From assembly GCA_959019945.1 (NCBI GenBank), contig CAUEQD010000003.1:1-64000 (forward strand): a DNA stretch of 64,000 bases, read 5' to 3'. The number at the start of each line of letters is the position of its first letter. Position 1 is the first letter of the stretch. Below the pieces are notes generated by a model. It was not told the origin of the DNA, did no database searches, and was given only the letters and a program-made list of their open reading frames with translations. The translations under genes and the position numbers were made by a program. Positions 17,034-26,279 of the stretch are shown piece by piece. The stretch comes from an uncultured Collinsella sp. GTDB lineage: Bacteria > Actinomycetota > Coriobacteriia > Coriobacteriales > Coriobacteriaceae.

Positions 17034-19511
17034 ATGGAATCGTTGTACCGAAAGTATCGCCCGCTCACCTTCGACTCCGTGGTGGGCCAGCAGCATATCG
17101 TCTCGACGCTCGAGCACGCCATCACCGAGGGACGCCTGTCCCACGCGTACCTGTTCTGCGGACCGCGCGGCACGGGCAAGACCACCATGGCGCGCATTCT
17201 GGCCAAGGCGCTGCTGTGCCGTAATGCCGAGGCAGCGCGCGCCGAGGGTGCAAGCGGCTGCATGCCCGACGGTACTTGCGAGGAGTGCGAGCTCATTGCC
17301 GAGGGCAACCACCCGGATGTCTACGAGCTCGATGCCGCAAGCCGCACGGGCGTGGACAATGTGCGCGAGGAGATCATCAACTCCGTCAACTTTGCCCCGG
17401 TGCGCGGCAAGTACAAGATCTATATCATCGACGAGGTCCACATGCTCACGACGGCGGCGTTCAACGCGCTGCTCAAGACGCTTGAAGAGCCGCCGGCACA
17501 CGTGATCTTTGTGCTGTGCACCACCGACCCGCAAAAGATTCTGGAGACCATCCTCTCACGCTGCCAGCGCTTCGATTTCCACCGCATCGGCAACGAGGAT
17601 ATCGAGCATCGCCTGTCTTACGTGTGCGAGCAGGAGGGCTTCGATTACGACGACGAGGCACTCGCCATTGTGGCGCGCCATGCCAAGGGCGGTATGCGCG
17701 ACGCGCTTTCCACGCTGGAGCAGCTGAGCGTCTTTGGCAACGGTTCTGTGCATGCGGACGACGCCCGCTCGCTTTTGGGCGAGGTTTCGGACCAGATTCT
17801 GGGCGAGTTTTCCCGCGCCATTGCCGATCGCGATGTTGCCGAGCTCTATGGACTGATCCGTGCGCAGGTCGAGGAGGGCAATGACCTGCTGGAGCTGACG
17901 CGCGACCTGGTGGCGCATGTGCGCGACGTGTACGTTGCCTGCGTTGCCGGTGCCCGTGCCGAGCTGTTTGAGGGCGGCTCCGAGCAGGCCGAGGCGCTTG
18001 CTGCCGAGGCCGCTGCCTTTGGCGAGCATCCTGCCGACCGCCTGGCCCGCGTGCTGACGGTGCTCGACGATGCCGCACTGGAGATGAGGGGCGCGAGCGA
18101 CGTGCGCCTGGTGCTCGAGATTGCCTGCACGCGTCTGGCGCGTCCCGAGGCCGATTTAACGATTGAGGCATTGGCCGAGCGCGTGGCACGCCTGGAGGCC
18201 ATGATTGCCAACGGCGCCGTGCCGGCGAGCGTGGCTGCTGCTCAGGCCGCCGCGCCTGCAGCATCCGTACCCGCTGCTGCCCAACAGCCGACGCTCATTT
18301 CGGGCGCTCGTGCTGCCGCTCCGGCGGCATCCGCTGCCCCCGCTGCTACGTCCGCGCGCCAGGGCGGTATGCCTTGGGACCGCGGCGCTGCTGTTCCGGC
18401 TGCCCAGCCTGCGACCAAGTCCGCGGCTCCTGCGCCGGCGCCCAGACCTGTAACGCCTGCACCTCAGCCCGTTGCGGCTCCGGCTTCCGCGCCTGCTGCA
18501 TCGACCGTGTCGGTGTCCAAGCCCAACAACGCCGCCCAGGTTGCCGCCGCCGGTGCTGCCGAGACCCCCGCGGTTGAGGACGCCGGCGAGCTCCAGCGCA
18601 AATGGGCCGAGATCGTCGAGCGCGTCAAGGCTCGTCAGGCCTCCTACGCAGGGCTTTTGCTCAACGCCCGCGCCACGGCCGACGACGGCTCCAAGCTCAC
18701 GGTCTCGTTCCCCGCGGGTTCGACTTTTGCCATCAAGATGCTCGGTCGCGCCGATACGCAGTCGGTGGTCCTGCCGACGGTCTGCGCGGTCTTCGGTCGT
18801 CGTACCGTCGACTATGTCCTGGATGGGGGTGGCACGCCGGCTCCTCAACATGAGGAGCATTCTCCATCTGCACGGGCTGCGGTATCTGCGGACCCGCAAC
18901 CCGTGTCCTCGGTGCCCCCTGCATCCTCGAGCGCCAGCGCGACGCAGCCAAAAGCGGCGCCGGTAGCGGCACCGACCCCGTCGGCGCCTGAACCCGCTGC
19001 GCCCAAACCGGCTGCTCCGATCCCCGCGCCCAAGTCCGCTGCCGCGCCTGCGCCCAAGTCATCCGACCTGGCCAAGGCCCCTTGGCTGCGCTCCGACAAC
19101 CCTGCCGGTGCTCCTGCCACGGGCAAGCTCCCGACCGAGCCCGCGCCCCGAGCGCCCGAGCGCGCGTCCGTCCCCATGGCTCAGCCGCCTGCGCAGGCTG
19201 CGCCATGGGAATCCGAGCAGGTGCCCTACGACGATGCTATGGTCGGTGGTTTTGCTGCCGATGCCGGCGGGGACGATCTGCCCCCGTTCGACGTGCCGGG
19301 TGCGGCGTCCGCGACCAAGGCCGCTGCTGTGGCACCCGCAGCCTCTGCAAACGACGACGTCCCCGCCGCTCCCTGGGAATCCAATCCCGGTGCTGGCAGC
19401 CCCTTCGGCCATCAGGGAGCAGCCCCGAGCATCCCGCAGACCGAGGACGAGGCCAAGGCCCTCATCCGCAGCGTCTTTGGCCAGGCCACCATCTTCAAGC
19501 CGGTGGAGTAG
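17034..19511 (+). CDS. dnaX: DNA polymerase III subunit gamma/tau
   Basis: An 825-residue clamp-loader ATPase. The start MESLYRKYRPLTF, Walker A GPRGTGKTT (about 45-53), a four-cysteine zinc module (about 64-85), Walker B IIDEVHM and sensor motifs are all present. It loads the sliding clamp and couples polymerase to helicase. Residues about 400-825 are an Ala/Pro-rich tail around a small folded patch (about 520-600), as in actinobacterial tau. GGGGGAG five bases ahead supports the ATG at 17034. The first-frame opening continues far upstream but is not coding there. Confidence 0.97.
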   Translation: MESLYRKYRPLTFDSVVGQQHIVSTLEHAITEGRLSHAYLFCGPRGTGKTTMARILAKALLCRNAEAARAEGASGCMPDGTCEECELIAEGNHPDVYELDAASRTGVDNVREEIINSVNFAPVRGKYKIYIIDEVHMLTTAAFNALLKTLEEPPAHVIFVLCTTDPQKILETILSRCQRFDFHRIGNEDIEHRLSYVCEQEGFDYDDEALAIVARHAKGGMRDALSTLEQLSVFGNGSVHADDARSLLGEVSDQILGEFSRAIADRDVAELYGLIRAQVEEGNDLLELTRDLVAHVRDVYVACVAGARAELFEGGSEQAEALAAEAAAFGEHPADRLARVLTVLDDAALEMRGASDVRLVLEIACTRLARPEADLTIEALAERVARLEAMIANGAVPASVAAAQAAAPAASVPAAAQQPTLISGARAAAPAASAAPAATSARQGGMPWDRGAAVPAAQPATKSAAPAPAPRPVTPAPQPVAAPASAPAASTVSVSKPNNAAQVAAAGAAETPAVEDAGELQRKWAEIVERVKARQASYAGLLLNARATADDGSKLTVSFPAGSTFAIKMLGRADTQSVVLPTVCAVFGRRTVDYVLDGGGTPAPQHEEHSPSARAAVSADPQPVSSVPPASSSASATQPKAAPVAAPTPSAPEPAAPKPAAPIPAPKSAAAPAPKSSDLAKAPWLRSDNPAGAPATGKLPTEPAPRAPERASVPMAQPPAQAAPWESEQVPYDDAMVGGFAADAGGDDLPPFDVPGAASATKAAAVAPAASANDDVPAAPWESNPGAGSPFGHQGAAPSIPQTEDEAKALIRSVFGQATIFKPVE

Positions 19512-19532
19512 CTGCGCAGGCGGGTATACTGC

Positions 19533-20006
19533 TCAAGAAGAGGACCCCTTGTCCGGGCGCATCTGTATTTCGGACATGTGTAGTGTGGTGCCGCGTATCT
19601 CGCATTCGAGCAGACAGGTGCGTGACGGTCGGCCTAGGATGCTGAGGTCGATGCGATACGTCGCATGGCTGTCCGTGTACTCGACTTGCTCGGCGTTAAT
19701 GGTTGCTCCGATTGCCAAATAAACGCCTAGCTCGGCATCGACAATCTTGAAGTCCTTTATCTTGACCTTGAACTCTTGATAGAGGGACGGGCTGTTGTAG
19801 TAGACGGTTCGGGTTCCGTCGGTGCACTCATCGGTCGTCTCCCATTTGACGACGGGCTGGTCCGAGCTGGCTATCAGCAGTTCTGCTCCAAAAGCTATGG
19901 CATGGGTGATGACAACCAGCAATGCCCAGCCGACAAAGAGATAGAGAACCACATATGCAACGGGGTGTTTTGAGCGGATGTTTTGGAGCGCGTTGGGGGC
20001 ATTCAT
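19533..20006 (-). CDS. Small single-helix membrane protein, unknown
   Basis: A 157-residue protein with a membrane helix at about 15-45 and a soluble C-terminal part without recognisable motifs. GGAGGTG five bases before the ATG makes expression credible. It is convergent with dnaX, ending 21 bp past the dnaX stop, and its base composition is AT-richer than dnaX, suggesting separate acquisition. No function assigned. Confidence 0.65.
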   Translation of the reverse strand: MNAPNALQNIRSKHPVAYVVLYLFVGWALLVVITHAIAFGAELLIASSDQPVVKWETTDECTDGTRTVYYNSPSLYQEFKVKIKDFKIVDAELGVYLAIGATINAEQVEYTDSHATYRIDLSILGRPSRTCLLECEIRGTTLHMSEIQMRPDKGSSS

Positions 20007-20148
20007 GGGGCACCTCCAAATTACTATCTATGGCAATCAAATTATACCCTGCCGCCATGTGCGCCGCCTCGAGCAGCGGTTCGGCATTTAGCTATTTAGT
20101 GGCGCACATGAAATGCCGGATTCGGCTCTACTAGATTGAGTGTGCGAT

Positions 20149-20183
20149 ATTATGCAACCTTGCATAATTCGACCTTGCATAAT
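20149..20183. promoter_or_regulatory. TTGCATAAT operator-like cluster upstream of ybaB
   Basis: ATTATGCAA and TTGCATAAT form a 9-bp inverted pair with a 2-bp gap, followed 6 bp later by a third TTGCATAAT. It lies in the 339-bp gap between the divergent small membrane gene and ybaB. A related TTTGCATAATCCGAC occurs near 38030 upstream of arcC. A regulator site is plausible; the regulator is unknown. Confidence 0.45.
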
Positions 20184-20345
20184 CTTTGAGTGCGGTTTGT
20201 ATTGGAGGACATGTATATCGACTGAGGTAACACGTCCGCCCCGCTCTCTCGCCGCGCGCCGTGGTACGATTTTTGAGTTTGAAAGTCCCGCCGTGCTCCG
20301 GCTGCCCTTGCAGCTCGGCGTGCGGCCGCACGTAAAGGAGCCATC

Positions 20346-20666
20346 ATGGCCGGTATGAACATGCAGCAGATGATGAAGCAGGCTCGCAAGATGCAGGAGC
20401 AGCTTGCCGCCGCGCAGGAGAACCTCAAGTCCCAGACCGTCGACGCCTCTGCCGGCGGCGGCATGGTCAAGGTGACCGTTAACGGCGAGATGGAGCTCGT
20501 CAACCTCACCATCGATCCCGATGCGCTCGATCCCGAGGACGTCGATATGCTGCAGGATATGATCATGGCTGCCGTCAACGAGGCCGTCCGCGGCGTCAAC
20601 GAGCTCGCCAACAAGCAGATGGGCGCCATCACCGGCGGCCTCAACATCCCGGGCATGCCGTTCTAA
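20346..20666 (+). CDS. ybaB: YbaB/EbfC nucleoid-associated protein
   Basis: A 106-residue protein of typical YbaB size. It starts with a Met/Gln-rich helix (MNMQQMMKQARKMQEQL), then a VKVTVNGEMEL strand. YbaB dimers bind DNA and influence nucleoid structure; the gene normally sits between dnaX and recR, as here. AAAGGAG lies six bases ahead of the ATG. RecR begins 13 bp later, so the two are co-transcribed. Confidence 0.95.
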   Translation: MAGMNMQQMMKQARKMQEQLAAAQENLKSQTVDASAGGGMVKVTVNGEMELVNLTIDPDALDPEDVDMLQDMIMAAVNEAVRGVNELANKQMGAITGGLNIPGMPF

Positions 20667-20679
20667 GACACGCATATAT

Positions 20680-21276
20680 ATGAGTGCCAACCACAGTCTG
20701 CAAAAACTGCTCGATGAGCTGGGCCGTCTGCCGGGCATTGGTCCCAAGTCGGCCCAGCGCATCGCCTATTACCTGTTGGAGGCCGACGCCGAGGAGGCGC
20801 GCCGCCTGGCCGAGGCCATCCTGGAGGTCAAGCAGGAGGTCCACTTTTGCAGCCGCTGCTTTAACTACGCCACGGCCGACGAGTGCTCCATCTGCCAGGA
20901 CCCGATGCGCGATACCACTCGCATTTGCGTGGTGGGCGAGCCGCGCGATGTCCAGGCGATCGAGCGCACGGGCAGCTACCACGGCCTCTACCACGTATTG
21001 GGCGGCGTGATCAGTCCCATGGACAAGATTGGCCCCGAGCAGCTGCACATTCGAGAGCTGCTGGCACGCTTGGGCCACGAGGACATCCACGAGGTCATCA
21101 TCGCCACCAACCCCAATATTGAGGGCGAGACCACGGCGAGCTATCTGGCCCGTACCATCAAGCCGTTGGGCGTCGAGGTGTCGCGTCTGGCAAGCGGCCT
21201 TCCCGTGGGCGGCGACTTGGAGTATGCCGACGAGCTTACGCTTGGGCGTGCCATCGAGGCCCGCCGCGCGATCTAG
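20680..21276 (+). CDS. recR: Recombination protein RecR
   Basis: A 198-residue protein with the RecR order: helix-hairpin-helix LPGIGPKSAQRIA (about 17-29), a C4 zinc finger (CSRC...CSICQDP, about 57-75), a Toprim domain (ICVVGEPRDV; TNPNIEGE about 145-152) and a Walker-like C-terminus. RecR works with RecO and RecF to load RecA on gapped DNA. Length is normal. The start has only a weak ribosome binding site, suggesting coupling to ybaB. Confidence 0.97.
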   Translation: MSANHSLQKLLDELGRLPGIGPKSAQRIAYYLLEADAEEARRLAEAILEVKQEVHFCSRCFNYATADECSICQDPMRDTTRICVVGEPRDVQAIERTGSYHGLYHVLGGVISPMDKIGPEQLHIRELLARLGHEDIHEVIIATNPNIEGETTASYLARTIKPLGVEVSRLASGLPVGGDLEYADELTLGRAIEARRAI

Positions 21277-21478
21277 CTGCCGGGTGCGCCGTGTCATGGC
21301 CCATCGCCCTTCGCACGGGGTGCTCATAATTGGGCTTTCGTTCGCGGGTTTGTTGTGCAACAAAGATGCTTCGCGTCCGCTTATCGCATGGATGCTTCCA
21401 CTCGCATCCTAAATTTGCCCATTCGTTGCGCAACCTTTTGGGTTCGCTGATACACTCAAATATGGATTCGAATGAATG

Positions 21479-21505
21479 CGCCGCTCCCGAGCGGCGTGTT
21501 TTTGT
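21479..21505 (+). terminator. Leader hairpin with T-tract before the anchored-protein gene
   Basis: CGCCGCTC and GAGCGGCG form a perfect 8-bp stem followed by TGTTTTTGTT. It ends immediately ahead of the GGAGGAG ribosome binding site at about 21508. A promoter-like TTGCGC...GATACACT lies just upstream, so it would sit in the 5' leader. It may attenuate or simply end recR transcription. Confidence 0.6.
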
Positions 21506-21518
21506 TGGAGGAGAACGC

Positions 21519-22424
21519 ATGCGGCCCGGTGGCACTCAGACAAAGCGCGGCGCCGCGGTGCGCATACGACGCCGACTGGGCTTGGCGTCGCGGGCGTACG
21601 CACTGCTATCGTGCTCGCTGGTGCTGGTCATAGCTGGCGTTTCTGCCTATGGCATGACCGTGCCGTCCATGATGCAGGCGCATGCCGCACGCGAACCGCG
21701 CGTGGGGCATGAGGTCAAAAGCGATCTGGGCACCACGACTGGATATGCTTGGGCAAGTGTGGTCGGGCATATTGTGTTTGGCACCGACGATGCGGACGGC
21801 GCCGAGGCCCCGGACAACGAAGTCACGCTTGCCAATGGCAAAACCATCGTGCTCACCAACACCAAGATCATCGATCGATTGTCCAACAATAGCGTGGCGG
21901 CAACGGTGAATAAGGTCGAGCAGCAAAAGGAGCAGGACGCCCAGCAGTCCGGAAAGCCCGGTAGCTCGGATACTTCTGGCTCCGGCTCGGATTCATCGAG
22001 TTCGGGCGGCGGCTCTGGGTCGGGTTCCTCTACCGGAGGGCCTGGAAACGGCGGCTCGACGGGCGGCAACACTGACAACGATGCAAACTCCGGCGGCCTT
22101 TCCGCTGCTGAGGAAGAGAGCATTCACAGTTGGCTTGTGACCAAGTACAACATGCTCGACGGCTATGTTTCTCGTGCCAATGACGTGGTCTCGACCTATA
22201 ACTCTACGGGAGATCCCAGGCCGTGCGACAGCCTGGTCGGGGAGATGTTTGTCATTCGAGCCGAGTTCGGTCGTCAGACATTCTCGCCCCGGTCAAGGTG
22301 GTATCAGCAGTATGCCAATCTGTGGGGCTGTTACACCAACCTATGTCAATGGGTCGGCCATTACGGCGATGATGACGTCGCGCTCGGTAACTTCAACAAT
22401 AACGTGGCGGCGCTTGCCCTATGA
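21519..22424 (+). CDS. Membrane-anchored Ser/Gly-rich protein of the second kinase module
   Basis: A 301-residue protein with a basic N-terminus, one membrane helix (about 25-47) and an exported remainder. Residues about 140-195 are a Ser/Gly/Asp-rich linker, followed by a helical C-terminal domain (about 200-300) with three cysteines. GGAGGAG four bases ahead fixes the start at 21519; the longer opening from 21330 crosses the leader terminator. Its stop overlaps the ATG of the kinase gene, so it probably works with that kinase, for instance as an outer sensor or substrate (inference). Confidence 0.75.
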   Translation: MRPGGTQTKRGAAVRIRRRLGLASRAYALLSCSLVLVIAGVSAYGMTVPSMMQAHAAREPRVGHEVKSDLGTTTGYAWASVVGHIVFGTDDADGAEAPDNEVTLANGKTIVLTNTKIIDRLSNNSVAATVNKVEQQKEQDAQQSGKPGSSDTSGSGSDSSSSGGGSGSGSSTGGPGNGGSTGGNTDNDANSGGLSAAEEESIHSWLVTKYNMLDGYVSRANDVVSTYNSTGDPRPCDSLVGEMFVIRAEFGRQTFSPRSRWYQQYANLWGCYTNLCQWVGHYGDDDVALGNFNNNVAALAL

Positions 22425-24265
22425 TGACCGATCTTGCATCCACCACACCACAATCGCTCGGTCGCGATCCCATGGTCGGCCTGCGCCTGGCGCGTGTCGA
22501 CGGGTTTGAGCCGGCCATTGCGCTCGGTCAGGACGAACTGCCTGCCTATCTGCGTCGTTTTACGATACTGTTTGCCGACGATGCCACCATGCGCCGTGGC
22601 GGTATCGGCCGCGTGACGCGTGCTGTCAACGCCCAAGGCGAGGACGTAGCACTCAAACAGCTCATCTTGCCGACGCGCGATGAGTTTGACGACGATGCCG
22701 CCCATGAGTCGCTGGTCGCCAAGTTCAAAGCGGCATTTCGCGAGGAATATGAATGCCATCGCGCCCTTTCGGGCCTTAAGGGCTTTCCCCGCCTCTATGG
22801 CTGGGGCGAGGTTGACGGTGTGCCTGCAATTGTCATGGAATGGGTCGAGGGCGAGACGCTCGCCCGCTTGCGCTCGCGACTCGCCGTGGACGATGCCGGA
22901 CGCCTATCGCCGCTTGTGGCGGCGCGTCTGGGTCGCGACCTGTTCGATCTGCTCTGCCGTATGAGCCTGGTGGGCGAGGGCTTTGTCCATCGCGATATCT
23001 CGCCCGCTAATATTATGGTGCGTACGGCGCGCCTGCCGCTTGACCGACAGCTTGCCGAGGGCACCTTTGACCTGTGCCTGATCGACTTTGGCTCATCGCT
23101 GGCGCTTGAGCCTGCGTCGGCCGTGGCCGGTACCGGCGGCAAGGCGTCGTTTACGGAGCGTTATGCCACGCTGCGTCGCGCGACGGTTGCCTATGCCCCG
23201 CCCGAGATGCTCACCGACGATATTCCCGACCTGCGCGCTTTGCGTATGTCGCCGGCGATTGACGTCTATGCCGCGGCAAGCACGGTTTACGAGCTCATTG
23301 CCGGCGTCGTGCCATACGAAGCCGCGCCGAGCACTTCGGGCACCTCGGGTTCGCGCAAAAAGACGCGCGACATTGCCAGCCCCTACCGTCTCAAGACGGA
23401 CACACGGCCCGACTATCCCATTGGTGCCCATGCGCCCGGTTGTGATTTGACTCAGCTGCTTCGTCGTGAGCCCGATGTGGCGCTCGCCGCGGCCGAGCAG
23501 GCCCAGCAGCTGGGGCTTGAGCCGGATTCCGAAGAGCTACGCGATGCGCTGGCGTTTGTCGATGCCCAGCTGTTCGACGTGGTGATGGCCTGTCTGTCCA
23601 GTCATCAAAAAGATCGTCCCGAGCCGGCGGCGGTCGAGGCGGCGCTCTCGGCGTTTTGTGACCACTATGCGCAAAATGTCGGTCGTTCGCTTCGCGGCGA
23701 GCCGCTCACGCCGTGCCCCATGGATGCGTCTGGCCGCGCGGTTCGTCGCGCGCTGATGGTCGGCGCGACGGTCGTCTGTGGCGTGGTTTGGGCTGTGGTC
23801 GTGGTTTCGGCCGCGCTGCTGGCGTCGGGCGCCCGCGTGACGGCGACTTTGGGATCGCTCGTGTGGTCTGGGTCGCTACCGAGTATTATTGCCGCACTGG
23901 CGTTGGCGCTGCCAGGCATAGCCGGCGTTACCGCGGGGGCACTTGCGCGCAATCGGCGCTCGGGGTTCCTGCAGGGTGTGCTTGCGCTTTCTGCCTGCGA
24001 GGTTCCGGTGCTGGTTGTGGCTGCATGTAGCGTATTTTCCCAACGCGCCGTGATGGGCGGCCTTGTTGCCGCTCTGGTTGCAACCTATACGCTTACGTGG
24101 TTTTTGCTTGCGATGGGCTTTGCCTTTGAACTTCCCGTTTCGGCACCACGACGCACAAAAGCCCAGATGGCGACTCCGCTTGCCGGTGGAGCCGCAGCTG
24201 CCCGTACTTTTGGCGGACCTGTCGAAGTATCGTCCGATTCTATTTCTACGACCAAGGAGGCCTAG
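22421..24265 (+). CDS. Ser/Thr protein kinase with C-terminal membrane helices
   Basis: A 614-residue kinase. A RRGGIGRV glycine loop lies near 58-65, with Lys79 in VALKQ, HRD at 190-192, Asn197, DFG at 222 and an APPEM motif near 259. All catalytic residues are present. An unusual insertion rich in Ser/Lys (about 305-330) interrupts the C-lobe. Four hydrophobic helices follow from about 450 to 590. It overlaps the upstream gene by 4 bp and the FHA gene starts 3 bp after it, forming a tight three-gene phosphosignalling unit separate from the pknB operon. Confidence 0.88.
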   Translation: MMTDLASTTPQSLGRDPMVGLRLARVDGFEPAIALGQDELPAYLRRFTILFADDATMRRGGIGRVTRAVNAQGEDVALKQLILPTRDEFDDDAAHESLVAKFKAAFREEYECHRALSGLKGFPRLYGWGEVDGVPAIVMEWVEGETLARLRSRLAVDDAGRLSPLVAARLGRDLFDLLCRMSLVGEGFVHRDISPANIMVRTARLPLDRQLAEGTFDLCLIDFGSSLALEPASAVAGTGGKASFTERYATLRRATVAYAPPEMLTDDIPDLRALRMSPAIDVYAAASTVYELIAGVVPYEAAPSTSGTSGSRKKTRDIASPYRLKTDTRPDYPIGAHAPGCDLTQLLRREPDVALAAAEQAQQLGLEPDSEELRDALAFVDAQLFDVVMACLSSHQKDRPEPAAVEAALSAFCDHYAQNVGRSLRGEPLTPCPMDASGRAVRRALMVGATVVCGVVWAVVVVSAALLASGARVTATLGSLVWSGSLPSIIAALALALPGIAGVTAGALARNRRSGFLQGVLALSACEVPVLVVAACSVFSQRAVMGGLVAALVATYTLTWFLLAMGFAFELPVSAPRRTKAQMATPLAGGAAAARTFGGPVEVSSDSISTTKEA

Positions 24266-24268
24266 GTC

Positions 24269-25207
24269 ATGGCATCTCAAGTTGAGCTCACCCCATGCGG
24301 GGCCATGTTTGACATCTTTAAGCGCGCGGCGCATCTGAGCCATATCGAGCTGTGCGGCTTGGTGCTTTCGTCCCGTCCGCTCGCCGACGGCCGCAGCCCG
24401 CAGAGCCGAGCCGCCGATCGCTCTTGGGTTTCCCGCTTTATCGTTCGCGCGCCGGTCGGCACGCTTCAGCAGCGCTACTTTGCCGAATACGGTACCTCGG
24501 CTGCGCGTATTATGTCGCAACTGGCCCTGCGCCAGCGCAATCCCATGGACTCCACGGCTGTGATCAATATGGTGTGCGGTTCTGCAGGTGAACCGATGGT
24601 ACGCGCGCTCGAAGAGTGCCACCAGGACACGAATCTCTATCGCAACGCGCTCGATCGCCTGTCCCAGGCGGCGGAACTCATGCCCGCCGAGCGCGCCGAG
24701 GCCGTGCTGGTGCTGTTTGTCGCCGTCGGTTGTTCGGCGGATGTGCGGTCCTCGGTGAACTATGCCATCGACTATGCGCACGCGACCTGTGGCGGAGGCA
24801 CATCCACGCCGCGTTCGCTTGGCATGTCGATGACCGCGGGCGAACGCGAGCCCGCGCCGGCGCATCCGTTGGGCCTGCTGCGCGTGCAAAACGGCTTTGT
24901 GGTGAGTGCCCCGCGCTGGATTCAGCCGAGTGAGGAAGGTGTCGAGATCGGCGCGCTGGCAACGGGGGAGGGCGATATCACCGACGTCGGCGATGACGTC
25001 TCGGCTCGCCATGCCCACATCTGGTGCGATGCTCAAAATATCTGGCACGTCGAGGACTTGTCGTCCACCAACGGAACCGTGGTGGTAAACGGGGCCATGC
25101 GCGTCTGCATTCAGGTCGAGCCCGGCCGTTCCGCCCAACTCAATCCTGGCGACGAGCTCAAGCTCGGCGAATCCACTACCTATGCCATCCTCTTCGGTGC
25201 TCTCTAG
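24269..25207 (+). CDS. FHA-domain protein of the second kinase module
   Basis: A 312-residue protein. Residues about 1-170 are an unrecognised helical domain. The C-terminal part (about 195-312) is an FHA domain with ARHAHIW and STNGTVVVNG, the phosphothreonine-binding loops, so it should bind a product of the kinase encoded just upstream. The 3' half of this gene, with about 120 bp of following DNA, is repeated at 31510-32060. That makes one border of the accessory island. Confidence 0.85.
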   Translation: MASQVELTPCGAMFDIFKRAAHLSHIELCGLVLSSRPLADGRSPQSRAADRSWVSRFIVRAPVGTLQQRYFAEYGTSAARIMSQLALRQRNPMDSTAVINMVCGSAGEPMVRALEECHQDTNLYRNALDRLSQAAELMPAERAEAVLVLFVAVGCSADVRSSVNYAIDYAHATCGGGTSTPRSLGMSMTAGEREPAPAHPLGLLRVQNGFVVSAPRWIQPSEEGVEIGALATGEGDITDVGDDVSARHAHIWCDAQNIWHVEDLSSTNGTVVVNGAMRVCIQVEPGRSAQLNPGDELKLGESTTYAILFGAL

Positions 25208-25325
25208 CCGGCAGATAGGGACGTTCCTTTTCTGCCGGCTGGGGACACTCCTTGGCGCGCCAGAGCCGGTCGCCTGGGGATGGAGAGGCCATTTTGGCCC
25301 TTGGCGGCCAGTCGGGGCGAAACTA
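24778..25325. repeat. Direct repeat copy 1 (FHA 3' half plus intergenic DNA)
   Basis: Matches 31515-32060 in the same orientation over most positions by eye, including the stop codon, the CCGGCAG hairpin and the GGGGACACTCCTTGGCGCG segment. Together the copies enclose the methyltransferase relic, ABC exporter and RiPP genes. Confidence 0.85.
25208..25251. repeat. Dispersed intergenic repeat with CCGGCAGA/TCTGCCGG hairpin
   Basis: An 8-bp inverted repeat enclosing AGGGACGTTCCTTT, followed by GGGGACACTCC. Related GGGGACGTTC units are at 31942, 39343, 45177 and 45241. All are intergenic. Confidence 0.7.
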
Positions 25326-25489
25326 GAAGATCTTTCCGATTCGCGGCTGTTCATGCTTGTAGAGCATCTAAAACAATAGGATGTTATTCTGGAATATGCC
25401 GGGTGCGTGAACTTGCCTGTCTTAGCCTTAATAAGGTATAGGGGAGTTTGGCTCAGGGGTTCCGTCTTGTTCTTCAGCGCAGTATTGTG

Positions 25490-26200
25490 GGACAGATTTG
25501 CTGAGATTGGCGCCTTACACCGCAGAGCGCACGGAAGGCTCTCGATTTGTGTTCTGGCCCCAGAATACAGGGCCTGATACTTACCAACTGTGGCATGGAT
25601 GTAACATCTGTAGAAATCAACCCTTTTGTTGTCGACCTTTGTAAGAAAAACACTGCCATCAACTCTTTGGATGACGAAACTAGGGTGCTTGAGGGGAGCC
25701 TTTACTCCCCTCTGAGAGATGACTCATGTTTTTCGCTTGTCGTTGTGAATCCTCCGTTACTGCCGATTCCGGATGAGATTCCTTATCCCTTCGTTTGAGA
25801 TGGAGGACAATCGGGTCTGGATAAAACACTTCGTATTCTTAAGGGTGGCGATACGCATTTAGAGAAAAACGGTAAATACTGCTAATAGGGGTGACGACGA
25901 TGGTGCAGGGGCGACCCGCGATGCTCTCATCAATACGTCGGATACTTGGGAAATCAGGTCTAGATGCATGTATGATGATGCTGTGTGGCTATTCAATTAA
26001 TCCGCGTTCCGAATGGGTGCAGGGTATAGCTGCGACATCGTATGCTTTTGACCCGGCGCGATACTCAGATATTTCTGAGGCGGTTGACGAAGTTTATACG
26101 CACTATGCCGCGCAAGGCGTTTCGGAAGTTTGCACATCTACGTTACGGGCTTAGGTTTCTTCAAGCGAGCAGGCCGGTTGCGTTATTTCGAGCGATTTTT
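25490..26200 (+). pseudogene. Decayed class I SAM-dependent methyltransferase
   Basis: Conceptual translation gives ARKALDLCSGPRIQGL, a nucleotide-binding loop with Arg where Gly is expected, then VTSVEINP and the catalytic-type VVNPP motif (about 25745). A TGA at about 25797 interrupts the frame just where DGGQSGLD continues. A TAA follows near 25881, and a third piece (25891-26154) continues the C-terminus. At least two stops and shifts make it non-functional. The NPP motif suggests an N- or C-methylating enzyme related to HemK-type methyltransferases. It may have belonged to an older form of the RiPP locus (inference). Confidence 0.6.
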
Positions 26201-26279
26201 CTAGTCTAGACGACAAAAGGCAAAGGATTTGATGGGTATAAAACGCGGACGTTTGTGGGCGGATGCTCAAATCTATTGT

